Source: Pararge aegeria
Taxonomy: Eukaryota; Arthropoda; Insecta; Lepidoptera; Nymphalidae
Direction: 5' to 3'
NCBI RefSeq assembly: GCF_905163445.1
Contig: NC_053200.1
Span: 10,540,001 to 10,604,000, forward strand
Length of the DNA: 64,000 nt
In this document: in pieces, positions 9,991 to 23,900 of the stretch
Layout of the letters: every line of letters begins with the position of its first letter
How positions within the stretch are numbered: position 1 is the stretch's first letter
Made by a program: the position numbers and the translations under genes
Notes under the pieces: model-generated
Databases searched by the model: none
Told to the model about the DNA's origin: nothing
The model's input: the letters and a program-made list of their open reading frames with translations, nothing else

Positions 9991-12900
9991 TTTAATATAG
10001 AAAGCATCGGTGTTTTAACTGTACCCGTGTAATGTTTTTTTAATTCTTTGACCATTTGGCTTAAAAACGCAAAACGGACTTGAAAGCGAAGCGAAATTTC
10101 TCGAGAAGCTAAAGGTGCCTTATTCTTAATGGTTGCCAATTGCTATAGTGCCCGAGTAAGAACCGAGTCATCGGGCAATAAATCATTTGTCTTTCTCGCT
10201 CGGACCCAGTGTGCTTAGGAAGCGTAGCGTCGTCCGTAACAGCAGGGAGTGATATCGATAACATTTATCGACAGAGTACGTTTAATAAATAATATTTGAT
10301 ACTAAACGTTTCAACCTTAACAGACTTACAAAGATTATATGCGCCAAAATAATTGTTAATTTCCTCTTGGAACTCTGAGACACGGTAAGAAATGGGTAAT
10401 TAAATAAAAAACAAAGCATCAATACTGCGTTCAATTTATTCATCGGTATCAAATTAAAGCTAAGATTACATAGGCACAATAAATAAATACATGAACATGG
10501 TTTCAATCATGTAAAACGTGCAATTTTTACATTTTTGAAGCCCGTGCAAGTTAACAATTCAATGTTTCAATTAACATCTTTAAAACCTTAACAACAATAC
10601 ATAAAAGTGATAAAGAAACGTACGTCACGAAAGTTGGCACTCCATAACGACAGCCAATTTTCCATAACGGAAATATTAAAATATAGGTAACTTATAAAAA
10701 ATTATATTTTAACCTTAGATTAATTATTGGTAGATTCGCTCCAACTAGATAACCTTGAATGCCGAATTCATCAAGATTAAAATTTTAAAGTACCTTTATT
10801 ATTTAAATATCACAATTAACTGCTAATAATCGAGACCAAACAATAAATAGTCAACATATGGTATGGGAGAAATTGTATAGCAATGTAACGTTTTTGGCAC
10901 GCTGGCTAAGCAACAATGACTTATGTCAGTAAATGGGTGAGTGATCAAATTTTGAAGGAGAATTTAGCGTACAATCGGTTTCGGCTTTATCGACAACGAA
11001 AAAATATATTAATCGTTAAACTAAGATTCAAAATCATACACTTAGTTAACTCGTATACTGAATAAGCTTCTTTTTAATTAGTAAAAAGTGTTAACAATCA
11101 TATATGAGGCATGTTAAGTCTTAAGTAAGAGGGTGGGTGGTCTCAAGTAAATCCATAGTATTTATTTTTTCGTACAAACTAATTGAAAACATTCAAAGTA
11201 TTTACTTATGACAACCCCATTGAAGATAAAAGACAGGCATGCGCATAGTACATACGCTACGCGACGCGTACCTAATACAGACTACAGTAGCAGGAATCAC
11301 TTGATTTTAATTTTGATGATTTTTAATGTGATGTTAGCTGGCTGTATCTGCTTTCTTTTGGTAAAACATCGTTGGATGAATAAAAAAATATGAAGTCATG
11401 CCACTGCTGTTATTGCAGCTAAGAAAAATAAAGAAGAAAGACAATGTCTGTGTAAATTTTTTTGACACATTTTACTAGTATGAATCCGTATCTAGTGGTA
11501 GCCCAGCCAACACAAATAATTTATCTAAGATCACTACTAATAATTTATCTACCACAAAATGTAACAAAGACTTAGAAACCATGATGAAAAAATGGGAAAA
11601 AACTGCCCCGTTTGTCTAGTGTTTACTACGGTCGATTCTGGATAACAAGGATGCCCTTTAAGTACAAAAAAATTTAAAGGTATTTAATTTTTCTGTTGAA
11701 CTCTTGGTACCAGCGAACTGCCAATATACGGCACAAGTCAAAGGAGAAGTTTACGGTAAAAGAGGGGAATTTTACACTTTTTTATTGGGATAATACTTCC
11801 ACCCGTTCGCTTGGAGAGTGGATAAAACTGACGGGGTGATAATCATTTTGTCCTTTCCCCCCGTGCCTCAGAAAATAGAAACTTCAAATGTCTGATTTTG
11901 GTTATATCACAAAATATAAATAATAAGTAAAGCCCGCCGAATTGCATCGGAGCAGTGTCGAAGATCTATGCTCTAAATCTCTTTTATTACAATTGGACTT
12001 GTATACCTGCACAGATTTTGGTATACATAAGCATTTTATGTATGGTTACATTATTGTGGTGAGTATTTTGAATGTTAGAATGTTAGAAACACATATATCA
12101 CAGGCGTTTTATACTTAAAATATTACGCTAAATATTTAGAGGACTAATTAAAATTATCAACCCAACGGTTTTATGACAGCTATTAATTAATATAAATTAT
12201 TGCATACAAGCTATATACTTATTGGGTCATTAAAACACGAGAGTGAGTTCACGTATTAAATTATAGGCATCAGCTCTTTAGGTACAGTTTCGTAATGTCC
12301 GTTAATCCTGTCCTCAGTTATTGGATATAGTAGTATATTTAATGAAATAAAAAGGAAAACGATCAGGTCTTGTAGGCTCAAAGATTTAACAAATAATAGT
12401 TGAATAACTTATCAAAATGTACTTGCGAGTCTTCAAATTACTTCCATAAAGTTGTTACTCGCATTTGTCTATAACCTTAGAGAAGTATAAGTTTATGAAT
12501 CATGTAAAATTACAAAAATAATCCTTAATAAATAATAATTCCTAAATTATAAATAACTAGCCCGTTCTTCGTCCGCGTTACGGGCATTTACAAAACCCGT
12601 GTACATTCTTACGGAACATTTACGTTTTTTGGTTGAACTTGGAAGTGGAGTCGATTGGCGGTATTCATACATCATACAGTAATACCTGTGTCACTACTCA
12701 TGGCCCCTAGCATTACCTGAGACGCATTTTTTTAAAAATAGTATCACACTAATCATAGACAGTACACAACCACAAAAAATAAAGTTATCTATGCTCCTTT
12801 GACGTTAACCACATTCTTTTATTTTGCGCATTCTTATAAACGTGAACTGCGTTAAACAACACAAAAGACCTAGAAAAAAATTTAAACACATAAGTATACA

Positions 12901-14054
12901 AAATACTCATGAAAATAATAATTCTCATTGAACTACTACTGAATTCATGCTTTATTATGGAGTTTCACGTACCACAGATAATTTCCTCGCGTTTATTGGC
13001 AGTATAATTGGAATTCATGGTATAGCAGCACTTATTTCAACGCAGAACTTGAGATTTGTATCAAACCACATACATATATTTTTACTAGTGCAGGTATTTC
13101 TATATCATTGCAAGTGTCACAACGCGCAGGCCAGTTTTTACATATGCAAGGGTTTCATAGGGAAAAAAATATTGTTATCTTATTTTATAGCTTGAATAAC
13201 CTTCATATCTTGCGATAAATCTTCGCGTTTTTCATTTGGAGAAATTCACTTTCCCGATCGCAATTTTTATAACGCGCCAAATGAGTGTCATTAAAAAAAA
13301 TAGATAAGTATTACCACTTTTTAACAAAATATTAATATATATTGTGCCAACTAGCATGCCGCTAATTTGCAACTTCCTATTTTTTAGCTCTATTGAATTT
13401 GCATTGTTGCAAAATTACCTCGGTGGTGTAAAATAAAAGTGTAATCATTCATTCATTAAATTTTTCTACATTTTATCTAAATAGAAAATCAATCACTCTT
13501 TTTCATTCCTTGAAATCATTCTACGTTTTTACCCGATTCTCTCTCTCTTCTCTTCCGAACTTGGGCAGTCCTCTTCTCTAACGGAGGGTAATGTGTTTAA
13601 CAGTGTATATATGTATATATGTTCCAGTTCTTAAGATATGCAGATAAATAAATGTCTACATCACATCAATCTATTCTAGCGTTAATCCTCAAACAAAGTT
13701 TAGATAAGAATAAAATATTTCTCAACTGAATTTAGATACTAAAACTAAAACTAAAACAACAACTTCATCAACTTATTTACTCTTCTACTAACTGTACTGC
13801 ATTACAATTTCTTTTAGCACCAGATGTAAATATTAATAATATTATTGCTTTCAATACACGTTTTTTTTTTAATTTTGTATTTTTTTGTTTTATCTATTTC
13901 GGTCAAGCAGTGCATTGTCTCTGTTATTAGATTAAAATAAGCATTCGCTACATGTCATACAAGATTGAAAATACTTGTGACACTGCTCGGCGATAACAAA
14001 TGAGGAGATGACAAATAGATCCTTTTAGTATATTCATCTAAAAAGTTCAAAATG
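9991..14054. other. Intergenic region between convergent Trnau1ap and Bdp1
   Basis: About 4 kb, AT-rich, no supported gene. It holds a minus fragment of repeat E (11235-11280), a fragment related to the 7086 hairpin element (11740-11870), and short runs of repeat D-type sequence near 12560. A 61-codon frame at 11208-11393 has one hydrophobic stretch, but part of it is repeat E. Confidence 0.6.
11235..11280 (-). repeat. Dispersed repeat E, short fragment
   Basis: TACATACGCTACGCGACGCG and TACCTAATA are the reverse complement of the TTAGGTACGCGTCGCGTAG core in the two longer copies. Confidence 0.5.
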
Positions 14055-14356
14055 TAATCATTATAACCATCAACGTATCACCAAGCCACTACATGGTGAG
14101 GGTCTCTTGTCAGAATGAGGAAAGTTGAGGCCTTAGTTCACCACGCTGGCCAAATGCGGACTGGTGATCTTCACATGCCTTTGACAACATTATGGAGAAC
14201 TGTCATGATTGCAGATTTTCTCAAGAGTTTCCTTCACTATTAAAGTGTTGTTTAATTGACGCATAACTACGAAAAGCTAGAGGTTAGCATGGGATAGAAC
14301 TGGATCCCTCCCTGAGGAAAGCTGAAGCTTTAATCACTAGGCTATCACCGCTCAAA
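14055..14356 (-). repeat. SINE C, near full length, next to the Bdp1 stop
   Basis: Reads, reversed, from a tRNA-like head (CACTAGGCTATCACCGCTC on the plus strand at the right end) through the family core (CACCACGCTGGCCAAATGCG, GAGAACTGTC). It lies 20 nt past the Bdp1 stop codon, so the transcript probably ends in or beyond it. Confidence 0.75.
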
Positions 14357-14376
14357 ATTCAAAAGACTATACTACA

Positions 14377-14954
14377 TCAAAGCTGAGTAATTGTGTACGA
14401 ACTATGCCGTTGTCTTTTAGCCGGGTTTGGCAACACCGACACACTGGGGGCACTATTATGACTTTCAATACTTGTAACACTGCTCGGAGACATGAGCTGT
14501 GGGGACGAAGACAGATTTGATCCTTTTGGAGTACCCTTTTTCATGTATCCAACTACATAGTTCAATATATTTGGTGGTAAATCAACGGGAGTCAACTTTC
14601 CTGGACCATTTGCTATGTAAGTCTGTAGCATTTTCTTGGCCGGTGACGATGGATCATTAACAGTTAGCACAACTAATGATCCATTTTCTATATTTTTCGG
14701 TATTTGCAAAGCGTTGATTGCCTCCGGTGTTTTTATCAGCAAGCTTGGTGTATTTGTTCTGCTGTTTGCCATATCCTCTATATCTCTGGATTTAAAGGCT
14801 GAATTAATCGCTATTTTAGATATATCTGGAGTGACCGGTGTCGTTGATCGATTTGGTCGTTTTCTGCTGGTATGTTGTTTTATTATGTCGTCAGTGTTGA
14901 TGGCGTTTTCATGTGCGGATACCTTGGCTGCTTCCAGGGCCTTCGATCCGCGGC
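14377..14954 (-). CDS. Bdp1: Bdp1 exon 9 (C-terminus, stop)
   Basis: Entered in phase 1 after TTTTTTTAACAG: RGSKALEAAKVSAHENAI... to SSYTITQL, TGA at 14379-14377. Ser/Thr/Pro rich. A minus-strand SINE begins about 20 nt past the stop, so little native 3' UTR remains. No clear AATAAA was found nearby. Confidence 0.85.
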
Positions 14955-17900
14955 CTGTTAAAAAAAACAGAGAGTTTAATTATAAAAACCATTTACAGTT
15001 ATAATATGGTTAGTGTATTTGGTTTTTTTCTTTTCCTTTACAAGTTACCACCAATCCATATAGGGCTAGCCTGTTAGAGGTATTGAAATTATATTGAACC
15101 TAGTATTATAGAATTATTATGACGGACGACTGGCTCAGTGGGCAGCGACCCTGCTTTCTGAGTCCAAGGCCGTGGGTTCGATTCCCACAACTGGTAAAGT
15201 GGGTCTGGGTGTTTATATGTATATTCTAAGTATTTATGTATATTATTCATAAATATATTTATCAGTCATCTTAGTACCCATAACACAAGCTACGCTTACT
15301 TTGGGGCTAGATGACGATGTGAGTATTGTCGTAGTATATTTATTTATTATTTATTATATATAATTAAAATATATTAATGCGTAGTATATTTATTTATTAT
15401 TTATTATATATAATTAAAATATATTAATGATATTTATTTCAATTACGTATGTATTTTTATCTATAAACCTCCCTGGTGCAGCGGTGAGCGCTGTGAATTT
15501 AAGTAGGAGGTCCCGGGTTCAATTCCCGACAGGGGCAATTTGGGAATTTATAATTTCTGAATTTTCTTTTGTCTGGTCTGGTGGGAGGCTTTCGCCGTCT
15601 CTAGTTACCATCCTACCGACACAGACGTGCCGCTTAGCGATTTACTGTTCCAGAAACCTATTAGTGGTATGACTACTCAGGTTAGCCTGCTACCATCTTA
15701 GCTTTCCACCAGGTGAGATTGAAGTAAAGGGCTAACTTGTAGTAAAAAAAATATATATATATTTTGGTTTCTTGCCGGCTTCTGGCTGAGTTTCTTGCCG
15801 GCTTCTTCTCGGTAGAATCTGCCTTCCGAACCGGTGGTAGAGTCACTACACACGGACAGACTTGACGTTTCAAAAGTGCTTGTATTAGGCCTAATTGAAA
15901 TAAATGAATTTTGAATTTTGAATTTTTGAATTTTGGTATATATGTAATATATTATAGAACGCTCTTGGCACTATCCCGTTCTCTTGCAGTAAGTCCTGTC
16001 TACAAAGGTTGTCTGTAAGAGATTGCTTGCAGCAATAAGGCCGCCTTTTCATGTCTACATTGTGTTATACTGTAAACTCCTTACTGTTTCTTCACCTTTA
16101 TGTCATGCATGCAATTAAGTGTTTCTTCTTCTTCTTAAACCAGTACTCCTAATTAGTTGCCACCGTTGTACCAGAATAGTAAATCGCTTGGCCCCAGACC
16201 GGCCGGAAAAAAATTCAGGAATTACAAATTCCCACATTCTGTCTGGAATCGAAACCTTTTAAAACCTCAGCGTTATTACTGCGCCAGGGAGCCTCGAAGG
16301 TCGTCAAAAACTCCGGGCCAGAATAGGCTAATTTTGAAAGACTGCCCGGAAGTATCTACTCCAGAAACTAAAGGTTTTGTTGATCTAAACTGAAAATCAT
16401 ATTAAAAAAAAACAAAAAGGATTTCCCGCGTAAACGCACGCTGGTTGTCATGACCGTATTAGAGCTTTAGTAAGTCCTTAGTTCCATATCTAAAGATTAT
16501 GGATTTTGGTATTTATAACAAAAACCTTACCAACTGATAGTTTGAAATCAAATTAACCGGTACAAAACTATGCATATAGGTACATATTCGACGTCATAAA
16601 AACATGCAACTAGGTACCTGTTACTAACTTTCATAGAAAATGGGGGTTGAAGACTGCGGTATAGGCTTGATGTTATGTTGCGTGGCGTAAACAATGTATA
16701 TTACGATCGCGGTTGATTTGCTGTCAGTTCCGTTGTCTGTCTCCGAAACTTTAACATGATCGATATGTAGGTAATTTAAAAGAGATTCCGAAATAAATAA
16801 TTTTGCTATAAATTACGGAGCTATGTCCGAACATACATAAAAAAACATCCTGAATGATAAAACTCCTTTTTGTAGGAAGTCGAAAGGTACTCACTTTGCC
16901 TCATGCGACTCTCCTTGGCAGCTCTCAATCGACTTTTCTCGGCTTGTTTTTCTTTGTTAATCCTTTCCCGCTCGAGTTCCGCTTGCTTAGCGGCAAACGC
17001 GCGTTCCTCCGCAAACTCCTCCTTCAGCAGAGTTACATCGAACTGTACGGATGCACGTAACGCCTTGTCTATTTGAGCGCCGTTTAGCCTTTCCTCCTTT
17101 TTGAACTGTGTAATGTAAAAGAAAATTAATTATTAACAACGTAACCTGTTGGACTAGCATACGCACCACGAGAAAATTATGTCATAATAGAAAAAATACG
17201 AGTTCCGGGTAGAGATAATTCAAACGCATTCTAGCCTGTCAGGTGATTTTCGTACTACATAAAAACATCTATTAAAAGTAGTTTCCAATCTTATTCACCG
17301 CGATGAAGTGAACTCGCGCGTTTTTCTCGGTTGTTGGAAAAGGGTAGCCTACCAACTTTCTGGCCGCCCTAAAGTGAACTTGTTGATACTAGATGACCTG
17401 GTTAACTTAGCACTACCTACAGCACACTATGTATTGAAGTACAGTAGTTTTTATCTTTTTTTTCCGTCCTGCAACTAGCTTGCTCGTAGTTCAGGGCAAA
17501 GCTTGAAAGTTACTCAACTTTCTAAGAAGATACAAACACCTTTAAAGAAGCCTTTCTTCGCAACTTTGTTGTCCATAACTTTGACAATACATGGGACTTT
17601 CTTTCAACCACATGTCGACCAATGAACTTGCGCATATGCCAGGGTGTTCAAGATAAGCAGTCTGCAAACTCTCTGTGCGCCCTGAAGTGAGCTTGCTCGT
17701 ATTTACAGTAAATGTGAATCATGGAACACCATATATAGAAGTATATCCTGATATACGCGCAAGTTCACTTTTGGCGCGGCCCCGTGTTTTATCAAAGTTA
17801 GGGACAGCAAAATTGTAAAGGTTTCTTTTAAGATGTCTGTATCCTCTAAGAAAGGTAAGCATGTTCCCATCTCATTAGCAGCCCTGAACTACGAGTAGTC

Positions 17901-20900
17901 TCCATCTGTACTGGTAGTCTCTATCTTTTTTGAAACCTCCTTAAGAAACCTATCTTCTAAATGCTGATGTCTCTAACTTCGAAAAAACATGGGACTCTCA
18001 CAGGCGTTCGGTAGAAGCCTAAAGTGAACTTGCGCGTATGTCAGGGTGTTCAAAAGGAGTAGAGTCTGTAAACTTTCTGGCCTCGCAGAAGTGAGCTTGA
18101 TACTAGATGAGCTGGAGAACTTCGTATTATTAGGTAGTGGTAATCTTATTCACCACTCTAAAGTGAACAGACACTTAAATTTTTCAATATTGGATAGAAG
18201 CAGACGTTACTTTGCGGAAATCCATGATATATTATGGAAATCCATGATATATTATGGCAATATAAGCAGGAGGAGAACAGGAGAATCTGTATGGTGTAAT
18301 TTATAATTGCTTCAAACAGATATTCGGTTTTTATTTATATGTGTAACTGAGTTTAAAAAAACACAGTGAGTATCTAAATGCAATTCTCACGAAAAGATTT
18401 TTCGTTACTACACGACCTGTTTTTGTACTCCGATCACTAAAATCTGTCGGACCATTTGAAGTAAGAGTACTAGAATAATAAATAAATAAATACGGACGTT
18501 TCGCTCCGAAACTGGAGCATCCTCAGGAGATGTTGACTTAACAATCAATAATTGTTAAGCAGAATTATCTGTTGAGAATCAGCGCTGAAGTTCCGCGAAG
18601 CCAGTACTATAATACCGCAACTAACCGCGAATTAGAATATATACCTTCTGTTTGAGCTGCTTTCTCGTCCTCTCAGGAAATAACTGAGCCATCAGAGTGA
18701 AGTCTGTCCCCAGTGCAGCCAGAGCGCGGTAAAACTGAACAGTTTCCTGCGCAGTCCAACCAGCCGCCCGACAGAAGTTGTACTTCCGATATTCCGTTCC
18801 CGATCCCCAAGCACCTTCGTGGACAACCGATGACACTTGTCGATCGCTTTCCGTTTGTTTTATAACCTGCAAATATTAATTTATGTTTTCCTCACACGTT
18901 CTTGATAACAAACTTTATAAGTAGCATCACCACTGAGTAGGAATGTTCATACAGAGTCTGAGGAAGCCGTCTGAAGAAAGCAATCGTGAGTTAAGGTGGC
19001 GAGGAAGGACCCTTACTGACCCTTAATGGCATCAGACTTATATATCATTTATACAAGCGACGCGCCATCACGAGCTCAAATGCGTAGAACTACTGTATCT
19101 CTTCTTTATGGTGTGGTACAGTTATACTGTAGCTTTACTCGGTAGCAATTTACGTACTTCACTATTTAGTCTTGCTAAGACTACAAACATGGACTGTATT
19201 AAATCCGTGTGTGTGGAGCCTTAAAATCGATCTATTTGACGTCCGATCGAAGAAGACACTTGGCGTAACAAGCAACAAAATGTAATTATAATTTTACTGT
19301 TAAGAATGCAATGGGCTGGGCTTGTGCAACGCATGGAAGGCCCCAAAGAGGTTGATAGGGGGCACTTTGGAGGGGCGTAGAGGCCGAGGACGACCTAGGG
19401 ATCGGTGGAGTGATGAAGTTGAGAGGGATATGAGGGTTCTGGGAGTTCGGAGCTGGAAAGAAGCAGCTTCTGACCGCCTCTAATGGAGAAATATGCTTGA
19501 TCAAGCCAAGGCCCACACATGGCTGTAGAGCTTTGATGATGATGATAAATTATAATTTCATAGATTAGACAATTATACACGCGTTTCCGTAAATATAGGA
19601 AATATCTAGACGAGGTGGTATCGAGGGATATGAGTTTTAACATATTCGCAAAGTACTTTTGATAATATGTGCCAAACATTTTATTAAATTTATTAGCATT
19701 TTATAGAACATGCTGATAATTGTTATTTAATTAATGAATTGTTTTCCAGAAACAATTAATAATTGATATTGATTCACAACAAATGTTCATGCCATGACGT
19801 CGATCGGTTTTTTGATATAAATACGGGTGCATTTCTGTAATCCCGTGAGAGACTCAGATGCAAAGATACCCCTGAAGTAAACTGGTGTTATTTGTACTAA
19901 GAAGACCGATGAATATTTTTATGAATAATATACATAAATCCTTTAAATATACAATTAAACACCCAGACACTTAAAATCTATTCATGTTCATCACACACAC
20001 ATTTTCCATTCGTGGTAGTCGAACCCCGGGCCTTGGACTCAGAAAGTAGGGTCGCTTAAAATAGGTTATCATACAAATATAATTTAATTACTTGATTCAT
20101 AAGATTTACAGGAAGGATACTTTACCAGACTTTGTTCGTCGAGAATGATTTCCCCTTTTGGTCCTAACTTGATTTGCGGTACGGGTGCAGGCTCTGCCGA
20201 ATTTTTCGTTGATTTCTGTGGTTTCTCTGCTTCTGCTTTTTTCTCTTGTGTCTTCCTCTCCGCTTCTTGTTTTTCTTTTGCTTGTTTTAGTTTAATTTCA
20301 TCGTCGGTGAGCCTAAAATTATATTGCGTTGTTGGATGTATCATAGTTTCGGTGGACCGATAACTCTTATATCATCGTTATCATTATTATTACCTATCAC
20401 CTCCTCTTAGAATTTGAAGCGTTGAGGCCGTAATCCACCACGCTGGCCATGTGCGGAATGGTAGACTTCATACGTCTTTGAGAAATTATGGAAAACTCTT
20501 AGGCGTGCAGGATTCCCCACCTTCAAAGGCATGTTATATTTAGGAGGGGTTCTTCATACAAATCGAATAATGTCACATAACCATTTGCATACTTACTCAT
20601 ATTTTGTATGGAATTAAAACCGTTTAAAAGACCAGTATTCATCACAGAGGTTGCTACCAGTTAGAAACTATCAGACAAGTTACTGAACTGCCACCCTATT
20701 TAGGTAAATTTATCAACAAGTTGCCAACGGGTGTTCTCGCAAAACGTATAATTTGACAGCGACTCGTTGCAAATGTTTTCCGAATATGATAGGTACTAGC
20801 CACTGTCACAAAACTTACAGAATAGTCAAATTGCTTCACTAAAACAGATTCCGTAGCAAATGTTTGTGCGAATTGAGATATTTTTATGACGAAGCTGTTT

Positions 20901-23900
20901 AACATAATGTAAATACTTTGTATTTGTAGAAAAATATCTAGCGAAAAATAACAAGGATATAAAAATGGCAATTCTATTCGACGATTCAAACGCTGATGCA
21001 TCACAGTATCTAAAGATCTTGATTGGCTGTGAACTGTTGCGTACATGACGTCACACATCAGTGCTAGCTTTCGATTGGTTGGGTACATTTTTGTTGACAC
21101 ATTACATGCTAACCAATATTTTGCGATTTCCATTTCAAACGTTTCATGCATAGTTTGTACTTAGTATATATATTAAAAAGAGGTAATCTAGACACGTTTT
21201 TCGAGCTTGAGGTACAAGTATGTGGACAAAAAATATTTGATCCCAGAATCACTAATAAGTTTGCCAAAAATAATACTTACACAAGGGGATTCGAAGTTGG
21301 GTTATAGAAGATGAGGTCATACATGGTGAGTGTTTCGCGTTTGGCGTTTTCCCTGCGCCGGCGCATCGCCATCCTGCGGCGACATTCCTCTTGACGACGC
21401 ATCCTGTCAAACATTCCTTCAAAATCATCCACACCTTATTAACGTTCCATTGCTGCTCAAAGGTCATAAAGGCCTCCCCCTCCTTTCTAATAGGAGAAAG
21501 GGGTTTTCTGTTGTGTTACACTAGACGCTTTGCTGATCTCGTGGCCAGCATGTAAGTGTGACGCGACTGTTCAAGAAACTAAAATTAAAAAGACTAAAAA
21601 CTCTCTAATACCGGTTCCGGAGGCAAACAAATGATACATATTGGCACTCCAGATTGAAACAAAATATAAATTTTCTCAGAGAGCATGTTAAGTTCAGTCC
21701 CGCAAAATAGACCATAGACTCTCATAGACCGGAAAGAAATCCTTCGATCGAAATCGATAGGCGTAAATCTCGCGATCATTGCTGTCGAACGCCACTTTTG
21801 CATAAAAAAAATTCCAAAAGGTTGCAAAATTTAAGCCTGTCGCGAGATTTGCAAGCAGCCTGCCGATCTCTTTCCGGTCTTTCTCAAAACAGAGCGTGCT
21901 CCCGAGTATGCTTACACTAAATAATTCGCGCTTAGTTGTAAAATGTTTCTGGAAATTTACCACCATGGACGAAAATCTATAAAAAAAACTGTTAATAGAG
22001 TTCAGCGACCTTGTATAACATACTTGTGAATTTGTTGCTTGTCTCTAACTGGGGACGCCGCAGCTGTTGGCGGAGCGGCCACCACCACTGCGCTGACACT
22101 TGAGCAAACAGAATCATTTCTTACTCTACTGACATCTCTGAAACAATTGTAAAGGTTAGACGAGTAATTGAAAATTAGTGAACAAAACAAAAGACACAAA
22201 TTATATAAAATTTTATATTGTGCTATGATATTGTTGTGTTTTTGTTCAGTATTCTACAGTATTTTGCCTTTACTAAAATCATCATATCACACCATTACCA
22301 GCCATCAGGGCACGGGTACGAACAATAAGAAGAGGTTAAGGACATAGTCCACTACGCTAGCCCAGTGTGTATTGGTGGACTTCACAACTTTATTATTATC
22401 AATTAATAAGTACGGACAAATGCACTTACACTAATTAACAATTACACTATTATTCTCATAAATTTATGAAATACACAAACAATATGTATTTAAAAAAAGT
22501 TAAAGTTGGGACATTACAAGGACTAACACTGCAAGTGTTCAGGGCACAATTTACAATCTTTAAATAAAAATAATTTGACATGTCTGAAAATAGCACCTAC
22601 TCTAATTTCGAAAAGAAATTAGTGAAATATACAACACAAATATCACCATTGTATTCTGCGGTTCAGATTATGTTTTCTATAGTTATATTTATATAAAAAA
22701 GATTACCTATTGGGTAAAGACTGCAATGTGTGCAAATCATGAGTCTGTCGATCTTTTGAGTTAAGGAGGCCACGTCGATTTTCATCCTCTGATTCACTTG
22801 CACTACCCTTAAAGCAAAATGTACTTAATAACAATTTAAGCAAAATTAAAAAGAACAGCAACACACAGAAGTCTTTATATATTTTAAGTGTAACCTGTGC
22901 AATTAAAGAATCCTTACTAATATTATAAATTTGAAAGTGTGTTTGTTTGTTTGTCTTTACTTTACCCCTTAACCAAGCAACCAACAAACTTGATTTTGAT
23001 ATAGGATTAGTTGAAAGGATGGAAATGAACATGGGCTTCTTTTCAGCCCAGGAGTCATAAAAAACCGTGATAAATACGGGCAAACGACGGCGGCGACAAT
23101 GAGGTTATGTTCTGCTCTCTTTTGCACAACATGTAGCAACATTGGACACCTTTAAAAAAATTTTTTTTTAATTGTACAGGGTAAATCTATTTTAAGAATA
23201 TAGTACCTGTACACTATTTCTTCTATGTGGTCCCAGTCTCGGAACTGGACGCAGTTTAGGACGGACTTTGCTTGGTGATGGCAATGGTATGATAGGATCA
23301 AAAAGAACCTCAGCATTTTCGGATATTATCTCATTCTTCAAGACATCAATAGGCTTGGGAACACTAGCAGCAGGTTTCAGTGGAACAATACCATCCATTG
23401 CTTCATCATCAGTACTTTCTGGGACACTTGGTATACTGTAATCTAAAAAATGTTATTCAGATTATTTTATGCATTTCTCTTAAAACTACATTTTATACAA
23501 TTTAACTAACACTTTTTATGGTACCATTGCTATGTGTTATACTAGCTACTACATTTTGCACACGAAAGTATTTAAAGGTATGTCAAATCAAAAAAATTAA
23601 ACCGGAAACCAAAATACTCTTCTGCAGAGCACACTGGTGGTCTAAAACAACTGTAAAGTATATCTAAAAACCTTCAAGTGGTTGATGACCTTTATACCTT
23701 TTAACATTTTATTCAAATTTTAAGATTTTTTCCTGTTAATGCAACACTAAGAAAATCACAGTTTTTCTTATTATAGACTATAGCCATAAAATATGTCTAG
23801 ATACCTGACATATGTAAGTTTATTCATACAAGTGCTATGATGGCTGAGGTCTGGTTTAACAATTTTTTACAAAATTCCTCATTTCCTCAAACTAAACATA

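Noticed and set aside
11208..11393. 61-codon frame with a transmembrane-like stretch
   Set aside because: Part of it is the minus copy of repeat E (GCTACGCGACGCGTACC), so the frame is probably accidental.
14636..15004. Plus-strand frame of 122 codons with hydrophobic runs
   Set aside because: Antisense of Bdp1 exon 9; the minus frame joins in phase to the other Bdp1 exons.
15125..15190. A tRNA gene with good A and B boxes
   Set aside because: The same sequence with the same 3' body occurs at 56543 and, reversed, at 19899; it is a SINE.
19286..19679. Minus-strand frames near 19.4 kb
   Set aside because: They are the reverse strand of the plus-strand LINE C-terminal remnant.
20696..21151. 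151-codon minus-strand frame as a gene
   Set aside because: Inside a Bdp1 intron, with no recognised family, splice context or promoter; kept only as an unexplained frame.
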